This document shows, piece after piece, positions 1 through 5,303 of a DNA stretch of 5,303 bases (the stretch's first letter is position 1; each line of letters opens with the position of its first letter). The translations under genes and the position numbers were made by a program. The notes under the pieces are model-generated. The model was given only the letters and a program-made list of their open reading frames with translations, was not told the origin of the DNA and did not search any database. Source of the stretch: Bacteroidales bacterium (GTDB lineage Bacteria; Bacteroidota; Bacteroidia; Bacteroidales; Bacteroidaceae); NCBI GenBank assembly GCA_030523385.1, contig JAUNIV010000200.1, forward strand, positions 1 through 5,303, given 5' to 3'.

Positions 1-2466
1 GAAGAAGCCAACAGGCTTCGGAACGGCTATATTGGTCCCGAACACTTGTTGTTGGGACTGATACGTGAAGGTGAAGGAAAGGCTATTGAGGTATTATTTA
101 ATTTGCAGATTAGTTTAGAGGATATCAAGCGTCAGTTGGAAAATATTTTAAGGAACGATTCACTGAAAGAAGCCACTTACGATGAAAATATAAACTTTAA
201 CGAAGAAGCATCCAAAGTGCTGAAACTGTGCATATTGGAAGCCAAATTGCAGAAAAGCAAAATGGCCGATTCGGAGCATATCCTGCTGGCCATCATGCGG
301 ACGAAGAACAATGCCGCTTATCGCATTTTGGAGAACAACGATATAACATACGAGAAGATACTCGAACAACTTACTTTGCAGCCCGACACCCATGCCGGAC
401 TCGGATTCAGCGAAGATGAGGACGAAGAAGATGAATCACGTCCGCATCGTCCGCAGAATGACAATCCGGGCGTAAAGCAAGCGCGACAGGCTCCCAACAA
501 GCCTGCCAACGACACGCCTGTGCTCGACAATTTCGGCACAGACATCACCAAAGCTGCCGAAGAAGGCAAGCTGGACCCGGTGGTAGGACGTGTGAAGGAG
601 ATAGAACGATTGGCACAGATATTGAGCAGAAGAAAGAAAAACAATCCGATACTGATAGGCGAACCGGGAGTGGGCAAATCGGCCATCGTGGAAGGATTGG
701 CTCTTCGCATCACTGAGAAGAAAGTGTCGCGCATCTTGTTCGACAAGCGTGTCATTTCGCTCGATATGGCAGCCGTAGTGGCAGGCACCAAGTATCGCGG
801 ACAGTTTGAAGAGCGCATCCGCTCCATACTCAATGAACTCAAGCGGAACCCGAATGTCATTTTGTTCATCGACGAGATACACACCATCGTGGGAGCCGGA
901 TCGGCTGGCGGTTCCATGGATGCCGCCAACATGCTGAAGCCTGCTTTGGCCCGAGGCGAAATACAATGCATCGGTGCGACTACGCTCGACGAATACAGGC
1001 AGAACATAGAAAAAGATGGTGCCCTTGAACGCCGTTTCCAGAAGGTGATAGTAGAACCTACCACGCCGGAAGAAACGCTTCAGATTCTGAAGAACATAAA
1101 GGGAAAGTACGAAGAGCATCACAACGTGAACTACACGGATGCCGCCCTGGAGGCCTGTGTGAACCTGACGGACCGCTACATCACCGACCGCAACTTCCCC
1201 GACAAGGCCATAGATGCACTCGATGAAGCCGGTTCGCGTGTACACCTTACTAATATAACGGTGCCGAAAGAGATAGAAGAGCAAGAAAAGCGGATAGACG
1301 AGATGAAGGCGCTTAAAAATGATGCCGTCCGGTTGCAGAACTTTGAGCTGGCTGCCAGTTACAGAGACCAGGAAAAGGTATATACCGACCAACTGGAGTC
1401 TTTGAAGGAAGAATGGGAAAACAGCTTGAAGGACAATCGCCAGACGGTAGATGATGACCAGATAGCCGAAGTGGTGTCCATGATGTCCGGCGTGCCCGTG
1501 CAGAAGATGGCGCAGGCAGAAGGTGCCAAACTGTTGGGCATGAAGGATGACCTGATGGCCAAAGTTGTGGGACAAGACAAGGCCATCGAGACGTTGGTGA
1601 AAGCCATCCGCCGCAGCCGCGTAGGACTGAAAGACCCTAACAAGCCCATAGGTACTTTCATGTTCTTAGGTCCTACGGGAGTTGGTAAGACGCACTTAGC
1701 CAAAGAATTGGCAAAGCTCATGTTCGGATCTACCGATGCCTTGATACGTATCGACATGAGCGAATACATGGAGAAGTTCACCGTCTCCCGGCTCGTAGGA
1801 GCGCCTCCCGGATACGTGGGTTACGAAGAAGGCGGACAGCTCACGGAGAAAGTGCGTCGCAAGCCCTACTCTATCATCCTGCTGGACGAAATAGAGAAGG
1901 CTCACTCCGATGTATTCAATATCCTGTTGCAGGTGATGGACGAAGGCCGGCTGACTGACAGTTATGGCAGGACGGTGGATTTCAAGAACACCATTGTCAT
2001 AATGACATCCAACATCGGTACGCGCCAGTTGAAGGAATTTGGAAAAGGCATAGGCTTTGCCGCCCAGATTCGCACGGACGACAAGGAATATTCCCGCGGA
2101 GTAATCACCAAGGCACTGAACAAGCACTTTGCTCCCGAGTTCATCAACCGTCTGGACGAAATCATTACCTTCGACCAGCTCAGCATCGAGACACTGACAC
2201 GAATTATCGACATCGAGCTGAAGGGACTTTACGAACGAATGGAAAGCATTGGCTATAAGATGATAATATCGGATGAAGCCAAACGCTTCGTAGCTTCCAA
2301 AGGATATGATGTGCAGTTTGGTGCCCGTCCTTTGAAGCGTGCCATTCAGAATTATCTGGAAGACGGACTGTCGGAACTGATATTGGGCGCCGGACAGGCC
2401 GACAAGAACATCATCCGGATAGATTATGACAAGGAGAAAGACAATATTTCCATGTGTATGGAGTAA
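1..2466 (+). CDS. clpC: ATP-dependent Clp protease ATP-binding subunit ClpC (5' partial)
   Basis: Cytoplasmic Hsp100 unfoldase that threads substrates into the ClpP protease. The frame is open from base 1, so the gene starts upstream; by analogy with Bacteroides ClpC roughly 15-20 residues are missing. By window codon: two Clp-N repeats (1-130, including GPEHLLLGLIREGEGKA), an acidic and then Pro/Asn-rich linker (131-177), AAA+ D1 with Walker A GEPGVGKS (220-227), pore loop KYRG (Y265), Walker B ILFIDE (287-292) and arginine finger ALERRF (R344/R345), a UVR-type coiled middle segment (about 430-460), then D2 with Walker A GPTGVGKT (557-564), pore loop GYVG (Y605), Walker B IILLDE (625-630) and FINRLDE (R717). 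The IGF tripeptide at 684-686 fits the ClpP-docking loop and, with the short UVR middle domain, argues for ClpC over ClpB. All catalytic motifs are intact and the reading frame is unbroken. A terminator follows 33 bases after the stop. No McsA, McsB or CtsR partner genes are in the window. [Confidence was missing from the original answer; 0 is a placeholder, not an estimate.]. Confidence 0.
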   Translation, partial: EEANRLRNGYIGPEHLLLGLIREGEGKAIEVLFNLQISLEDIKRQLENILRNDSLKEATYDENINFNEEASKVLKLCILEAKLQKSKMADSEHILLAIMRTKNNAAYRILENNDITYEKILEQLTLQPDTHAGLGFSEDEDEEDESRPHRPQNDNPGVKQARQAPNKPANDTPVLDNFGTDITKAAEEGKLDPVVGRVKEIERLAQILSRRKKNNPILIGEPGVGKSAIVEGLALRITEKKVSRILFDKRVISLDMAAVVAGTKYRGQFEERIRSILNELKRNPNVILFIDEIHTIVGAGSAGGSMDAANMLKPALARGEIQCIGATTLDEYRQNIEKDGALERRFQKVIVEPTTPEETLQILKNIKGKYEEHHNVNYTDAALEACVNLTDRYITDRNFPDKAIDALDEAGSRVHLTNITVPKEIEEQEKRIDEMKALKNDAVRLQNFELAASYRDQEKVYTDQLESLKEEWENSLKDNRQTVDDDQIAEVVSMMSGVPVQKMAQAEGAKLLGMKDDLMAKVVGQDKAIETLVKAIRRSRVGLKDPNKPIGTFMFLGPTGVGKTHLAKELAKLMFGSTDALIRIDMSEYMEKFTVSRLVGAPPGYVGYEEGGQLTEKVRRKPYSIILLDEIEKAHSDVFNILLQVMDEGRLTDSYGRTVDFKNTIVIMTSNIGTRQLKEFGKGIGFAAQIRTDDKEYSRGVITKALNKHFAPEFINRLDEIITFDQLSIETLTRIIDIELKGLYERMESIGYKMIISDEAKRFVASKGYDVQFGARPLKRAIQNYLEDGLSELILGAGQADKNIIRIDYDKEKDNISMCME

Positions 2467-2499
2467 ATAAGTTGCTCCAAGCAGGAAATTAAATAAGAC

Positions 2500-2535
2500 A
2501 AAATGTCAGATACGCAGGTATCTGGCATTTTTTTT
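2500..2535 (+). terminator. Intrinsic terminator of clpC
   Basis: A long perfect-looking hairpin lies 33 bases after the clpC stop. Bases 2500-2513 pair with 2518-2531 (14 bp, one G-U wobble at 2506/2525) around a GCAG tetraloop, and an eight-T run at 2528-2535 overlaps and follows the 3' arm. This should end clpC transcription and separate it from htpG. Confidence 0.88.
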
Positions 2536-2544
2536 GCCCGATGC

Positions 2545-2584
2545 TTTGACGAAATGAATAATATAAGTATAAATCATAACTTTA
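2545..2584 (+). promoter_or_regulatory. Candidate htpG promoter region (weak match)
   Basis: Because a terminator precedes it, htpG needs its own promoter in this AT-rich stretch. The best -7-like element is TAACTTTA at 2577-2584 (Bacteroidetes consensus TAnnTTTG, last base differs), with only a poor AATG at 2553-2556 at the right distance. An alternative is TTTG at 2545-2548 followed after 19 bases by TATAAATC (2568-2575), which keeps only the TA of the -7 box. No CIRCE-type inverted repeat is visible between 2467 and 2599. Which element is used cannot be settled from sequence. Confidence 0.35.
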
Positions 2585-2599
2585 AAACCATAATATAGT

Positions 2600-4645
2600 A
2601 TGCAAAAAGGAAACATTGGGGTAACTACCGAAAACATTTTCCCCATTATTAAAAAGTTCTTGTATAGTGACCATGAAATCTTCTTGCGCGAGTTGGTTTC
2701 CAATGCCGTAGATGCTACTCAGAAACTGAAGACCCTTGCATCTAAAGGTGATTTCAAAGGAGAAATGGGCGACCTTACCGTCAGAGTGAGTTTGGGCAAA
2801 GATACCATTACTATCTCCGACCGCGGTATCGGACTGACAGCCGAAGAAATAGACAAATACATCAACCAGATAGCCTTCTCCGGCGCCAACGATTTCCTGG
2901 AGAAGTATAAAGAAGATGCCAATGCCATTATCGGTCATTTTGGTTTGGGATTCTATTCTGCTTTCATGGTGGCAAAGAAAGTGGAGATTGTCACCAAGTC
3001 TTATCAGGAAGGCGCACAGGCAGTGAAATGGTCGTGCGACGGAAGTCCTGAGTTCACTATCGAAGATGCCAAGCGCGAAGACCGCGGTACAGACATCATC
3101 TTGTATATAGACGATGATTGCAAGGAATTCCTGGAAGAATCACGCCTTTCTTCTCTGCTCACCAAGTACTGCCGCTTCCTGCCTATCCCCGTTGCTTTTG
3201 GCAAGAAGAAAGAATGGAAAGACGGCAAGCAGGTGGAAACCGAAGAAGACAATGTAATCAACGAAACCAGCCCTATGTGGATCCGCAAGCCCACCGAGCT
3301 GAAGGACGAGGACTACAAGAAGTTCTACCGCGACCTTTACCCCATGGCCGACGAGCCGTTGTTCTGGATACACCTGAACGTGGACTATCCGTTTAACCTG
3401 ACCGGTATCCTCTACTTCCCGAAGGTAAAGAGCAACATCGAATTGCAGAAGAACAAGATACAGCTTTACTGCAACCAGGTGTATGTGACGGATTCTGTAG
3501 AAGGCATCGTGCCCGACTTCCTGACTTTGCTGCACGGCGTCATCGACTCTCCGGATATTCCGCTGAATGTTTCACGTTCCTACCTGCAGAGTGATTCTAA
3601 CGTAAAGAAGATCTCTACTTATATATCCAAGAAAGTGTCCGACCGCTTGCAGGCCATCTTTAAGAACAACCGCAAGGAGTTCGAAGAAAAGTGGGACGAC
3701 CTGAAGATATTCATCAACTACGGAATGCTTACGCAAGAAGACTTCTACGAAAAGGCCAATAAATTCGCCTTGCTGAAGGACACGGACGCCAAGCATTATA
3801 CCTACGAGGAATATCGTACGCTGATCAAAGACAACCAGACAGACAAGGACGGCAACCTGATTTACCTCTATGCCACCAATGCCGACGAGCAATACAGCTA
3901 CATCGACGCTGCCAAAGGCAAGGGCTACAATGTATTGCTGATGGACGGCCAGTTGGACATTGCCATGGTGAGCATGCTGGAACAGAAGTTGGAGAAATGC
4001 CGCTTCACCCGTGTGGACAGCGATGTCATCGACCGCTTGATAGCCAAGGAAGATGCCAAAGCCACTTCACTGGAAGCCGGACAAAGCGATATGCTTTCTT
4101 CCGTATTCCGCAGCCAGTTGCCGCAGTTGAAGAAGGTAGAGTTCAGCGTAGAAGCACAATCGTTGGGCGAAACCGGTGCTCCTGTCATGATTACGCAGAG
4201 CGAATACATGCGACGCATGAAGGAAATGGCCAACATACAGGCAGGCATGAGCTTCTATGGCGAAATGCCGGACATGTTCACCGTGGTGCTGAATGCCGAC
4301 CATAAGCTGATTAAGCAAGTGCTGAATGATGCCGATGCTTCCTGTAAGTCCGAACTCGAACCCATCGAAGCCGAAATTGCTACCTTAAACAAGCGTCATG
4401 CAGATTTGGAAAAGGCACAAGAAGGCAAGAAGTCTGACGAAATACCTCAGGCAGAAAAGGATGAGTTGAGCGAAGTAGATAAGAAGCTGTCTGACGAAAA
4501 GTCGAAGAAGGAAGCCGTGTTGGGTCAGTATGCCGGTAAGAACAAGGTGGTACGCCAGCTGATAGACCTCGCCTTGTTGCAGAACAATATGCTGAAAGGC
4601 GAAGCGCTGACCAACTTTGTGAAGAGAAGCATTGAACTGATTTGA
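2600..4645 (+). CDS. htpG: Molecular chaperone HtpG (bacterial Hsp90)
   Basis: Cytoplasmic ATP-dependent Hsp90 homodimer that binds and remodels client proteins. At 681 residues it is longer than E. coli HtpG (624) and matches the usual Bacteroides length. The N-terminal GHKL ATPase shows RELVSNAVDAT (E31 catalytic, N35, D38), SDRGIGLT (D74, G76, G78), the lid and glycine motif IGHFGLGFYSAF (111-122) and RGTDI (162-166). The middle domain has LNVSRSYLQ (322-330); R326 probably corresponds to the gamma-phosphate-sensing arginine. The C-terminal dimerisation domain carries a highly charged, probably coiled-coil insertion at about 583-643 that E. coli HtpG lacks. The ATG at 2600 begins the conserved MQKGNIGVTTENIFPI and the leader has no Shine-Dalgarno site, as is common in Bacteroidetes. 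It is flanked by terminators on both sides, so it is probably monocistronic. Confidence 0.98.
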   Translation: MQKGNIGVTTENIFPIIKKFLYSDHEIFLRELVSNAVDATQKLKTLASKGDFKGEMGDLTVRVSLGKDTITISDRGIGLTAEEIDKYINQIAFSGANDFLEKYKEDANAIIGHFGLGFYSAFMVAKKVEIVTKSYQEGAQAVKWSCDGSPEFTIEDAKREDRGTDIILYIDDDCKEFLEESRLSSLLTKYCRFLPIPVAFGKKKEWKDGKQVETEEDNVINETSPMWIRKPTELKDEDYKKFYRDLYPMADEPLFWIHLNVDYPFNLTGILYFPKVKSNIELQKNKIQLYCNQVYVTDSVEGIVPDFLTLLHGVIDSPDIPLNVSRSYLQSDSNVKKISTYISKKVSDRLQAIFKNNRKEFEEKWDDLKIFINYGMLTQEDFYEKANKFALLKDTDAKHYTYEEYRTLIKDNQTDKDGNLIYLYATNADEQYSYIDAAKGKGYNVLLMDGQLDIAMVSMLEQKLEKCRFTRVDSDVIDRLIAKEDAKATSLEAGQSDMLSSVFRSQLPQLKKVEFSVEAQSLGETGAPVMITQSEYMRRMKEMANIQAGMSFYGEMPDMFTVVLNADHKLIKQVLNDADASCKSELEPIEAEIATLNKRHADLEKAQEGKKSDEIPQAEKDELSEVDKKLSDEKSKKEAVLGQYAGKNKVVRQLIDLALLQNNMLKGEALTNFVKRSIELI

Positions 4646-4674
4646 TTTTCCTTTCCGGGAAAGATATAATCCGG

Positions 4675-4720
4675 GTCGCAGGGAGTTACGCATACCTCCC
4701 TGCGGCTTTTTTATTTCTTT
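4675..4720 (+). terminator. Intrinsic terminator of htpG
   Basis: Starting 30 bases after the htpG stop, bases 4675-4685 pair with 4696-4706 (11 bp, GC-rich, one U-G wobble) around a 10-base loop. Six Ts at 4707-4712 and a T-rich tail to 4720 follow. This separates htpG from the tRNA unit. Confidence 0.9.
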
Positions 4721-4756
4721 ATTTCATGTTTCTATGAAAAAAGTTTGCCCCAACCC

Positions 4757-4787
4757 CTTGCAAATTCAAAAAAAGTACGTATCTTTG
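4757..4787 (+). promoter_or_regulatory. Bacteroidetes-type promoter of the tRNA cluster
   Basis: CTTG at 4757-4760 (-33 element, TTTG consensus) is separated by 19 bases from TATCTTTG at 4780-4787, an exact match to the -7 consensus TAnnTTTG. Transcription should start around 4793-4797, leaving a leader of about 25 bases before the first tRNA. It sits just after the htpG terminator. I see no second promoter of this quality between the tRNAs, which supports one polycistronic precursor. Confidence 0.8.
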
Positions 4788-4820
4788 CACCCGTTAAAAC
4801 GAAATGCCCATTGAAACAAT

Positions 4821-4894
4821 GGCCGCGTAGCTCAACTGAATAGAGCATTTGACTACGGATCAAAAGGTTACAGGTTTGAATCCTGTCGCGGTCA
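4821..4894 (+). tRNA. tRNA-Arg (anticodon ACG), copy 1
   Basis: Complete 74-base cloverleaf. The acceptor stem GGCCGCG/CGCGGTC has 7 bp with one G2-U71 wobble, the D stem is GCTC/GAGC, the anticodon stem is TTTGA/TCAAA with loop CTACGGA (anticodon 4855-4857), and the T stem is ACAGG/CCTGT. The discriminator is A. ACG would be deaminated to ICG by TadA to read CGU, CGC and CGA. The 3' CCA is not encoded and must be added. The T loop is TTTGAAT, with U at position 56, and the D loop has G18-A19 rather than G18-G19. Confidence 0.97.
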
Positions 4895-4924
4895 CGAAAA
4901 CGGTAAAGACATTTCTATTTAACT

Positions 4925-4998
4925 GGCCTCTTAGCTCAACTGAATAGAGCATTTGACTACGGATCAAAAGGTTATAGGTTTGAATCCTATAGAGGTCA
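4925..4998 (+). tRNA. tRNA-Arg (anticodon ACG), copy 2
   Basis: Complete 74-base cloverleaf: acceptor GGCCTCT/AGAGGTC (7 bp, G2-U71 wobble), D stem GCTC/GAGC, anticodon stem TTTGA/TCAAA, anticodon ACG at 4959-4961, T stem ATAGG/CCTAT, discriminator A, no encoded CCA. Compared with copy 1, the acceptor and T-stem changes occur on both strands so pairing is kept, which shows that this copy has been under selection as a working tRNA. The A19/U56 combination is present here too. Confidence 0.97.
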
Positions 4999-5008
4999 CT
5001 AAATCGGA

Positions 5009-5082
5009 GGCCGCGTAGCTCAACTGAATAGAGCATTTGACTACGGATCAAAAGGTTACAGGTTTGAATCCTGTGCGAGTCA
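5009..5082 (+). tRNA. tRNA-Arg (anticodon ACG), copy 3, acceptor stem mispaired
   Basis: The D, anticodon (ACG at 5043-5045) and T arms are intact and the first 66 bases equal copy 1. The acceptor stem is not intact: 5' GGCCGCG faces 3' GCGAGTC, so only the outer three positions pair (G1-C72, G2-U71, C3-G70) and positions 4-7 are C-A, G-G, C-C and G-G. If A5078 bulges out, C4-G, G5-C and C6-G can form, but G7 is then unpaired or competes with the T stem. The 3' strand would fit a 5' strand of the form GGCTCGC or GACTCGC. It may be a chimera, a decaying copy, or an assembly error. CCA is not encoded. Confidence 0.75.
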
Positions 5083-5108
5083 CCTTCATTAAAAGCGAAG
5101 GCAAGCAA

Positions 5109-5191
5109 GGGTAGGTAGGTAAGTGGTTAAAACGGGCAGACTGTAAATCTGTTGCCTTACGGCTTCGGCGGTTCGAATCCGTCCCTGCCCA
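5109..5191 (+). tRNA. tRNA-Tyr (anticodon GTA)
   Basis: Class II tRNA of 83 bases. Acceptor GGGTAGG/CCTGCCC (7 bp, one U-G), anticodon stem GCAGA/TCTGT with loop CTGTAAA (anticodon 5143-5145), long variable arm with stem GCC/GGC (5154-5156 with 5161-5163), T stem GGCGG/CCGTC with the usual TTCGAAT loop, discriminator A, no encoded CCA. The anticodon would be a target for queuosine modification. The D loop has the standard G18-G19. The three-pair D stem GGT/ACG contains a G-G mismatch (5118 with 5134). Confidence 0.95.
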
Positions 5192-5241
5192 CTGCTACAA
5201 AAGCTGATGCGCTAAGTGGAGGGTGGGGAATATAATAAGTT

Positions 5242-5303
5242 GCGGAAGTAGCTCAGTTGATAGAGCACTAGCCTTCCAAGCTGGGGGTCGCGGGTTTGAG
5301 CCC
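5242..5303 (+). tRNA. tRNA-Gly (anticodon TCC), 3' truncated by window end
   Basis: The first 62 bases of a tRNA: acceptor 5' strand GCGGAAG, D stem GCTC/GAGC, anticodon stem CTAGC/GCTGG with loop CTTCCAA (anticodon TCC at 5275-5277, reads GGA and GGG), variable loop, T-stem 5' strand GCGGG, and T loop TTTGAGC. The last bases of the T stem and the 3' acceptor strand lie beyond the window. As in the Arg copies, D-loop position 19 is A and T-loop position 56 is U. A 50-base spacer with no clear promoter separates it from tRNA-Tyr. Confidence 0.95.

Larger units (their letters stand above)
4821..5082 (+). repeat. Tandem array of three tRNA-Arg(ACG) units
   Basis: Three 74-base units (4821-4894, 4925-4998, 5009-5082) are separated by unrelated spacers of 30 and 10 bases. 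Units 1 and 3 are identical over their first 66 bases. Unit 2 differs at the end of the acceptor stem and in the T stem with paired, compensating changes. The repeat is a gene duplication, not a CRISPR array. Confidence 0.9.

Noticed and set aside
46..48. TTG at 46 as the start of clpC
   Set aside because: The frame is open to base 1 and the 15 codons before it (EEANRLRNGYIGPEH) are conserved Clp-N sequence, so the true start is upstream of the window.
318..1064. Minus-strand open frame of 248 residues, Ser-rich
   Set aside because: Antisense to clpC; the poly-Ser run is the complement of the acidic linker codons. No supporting promoter or family match.
436..1575. Long minus-strand open frame (379 residues) opposite clpC
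   Set aside because: It is wholly inside the conserved clpC reading frame, has no recognisable domain, and its composition (rich in His, Phe, Leu, Val, Tyr) is that of an antisense shadow.
2546..2573. E. coli-like sigma-70 promoter TTGACG - 16 bases - TATAAA before htpG
   Set aside because: The Bacteroidetes primary sigma factor uses a different consensus, and such AT-rich matches arise easily in this gap; kept only as an alternative within the htpG promoter entry.
4821..5082. CRISPR-like repeat-spacer pattern
   Set aside because: The 74-base repeats fold as tRNAs and the spacers are of unequal length (30 and 10 bases).
5083..5101. Small hairpin CCTTC/GAAGG between tRNA-Arg copy 3 and tRNA-Tyr as a terminator
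   Set aside because: Only 5 bp with a 9-base loop and no T run after it; at most a processing element in the precursor.
4860..5108. Minus-strand open frame of 82 residues with an internally repeated segment (RIQTCNLLIRSQMLYSVELRG and a near copy)
   Set aside because: It is the reverse complement of the tandem tRNA-Arg genes; the repeat comes from the tRNA sequence. Such translations of tRNA antisense strands are a known source of false proteins.

Overview
The window looks like chromosomal core sequence from a member of the Bacteroidales, most likely Bacteroides or a close relative. Three things suggest this: the HtpG and ClpC proteins read like the Bacteroides versions, the genes lack Shine-Dalgarno sites, and a promoter matches the Bacteroidetes pattern (TTG, about 19 bases, then TAnnTTTG). 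Species cannot be told from the sequence alone. Everything found is on the + strand, and no mobile element, CRISPR array or accessory gene is visible.

Layout. Bases 1-2466 hold the 3' 98% or so of clpC, a double-ring AAA+ unfoldase that feeds ClpP; its first codons lie upstream of the window. A strong intrinsic terminator (2500-2535) closes it. A short AT-rich gap with a weak promoter candidate leads to htpG (2600-4645), the bacterial Hsp90, which ends at a second strong terminator (4675-4720). A good Bacteroidetes-type promoter (4757-4787) then drives a tRNA cluster: three tandem tRNA-Arg(ACG) copies, tRNA-Tyr(GTA), and a tRNA-Gly(TCC) cut off by the window end.

The two protein genes are both proteostasis factors: ClpC unfolds proteins for degradation and HtpG remodels or protects client proteins. 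The terminator between them suggests separate transcription units. The tRNA cluster is a third unit, and its Tyr-Gly(TCC) order resembles the tRNA block ahead of tuf in E. coli.

The most interesting signals are in the tRNA cluster. The third tRNA-Arg copy has a 5' acceptor strand identical to copy 1 but a 3' strand that does not match it. The tRNA-Tyr has a G-G mismatch in its D stem. The Arg and Gly tRNAs replace the near-universal G19-C56 elbow pair with A19-U56, while tRNA-Tyr keeps G19-C56. HtpG carries a charged insertion of about 60 residues near its C-terminus. I found no sign of an undescribed defence or mobile system.
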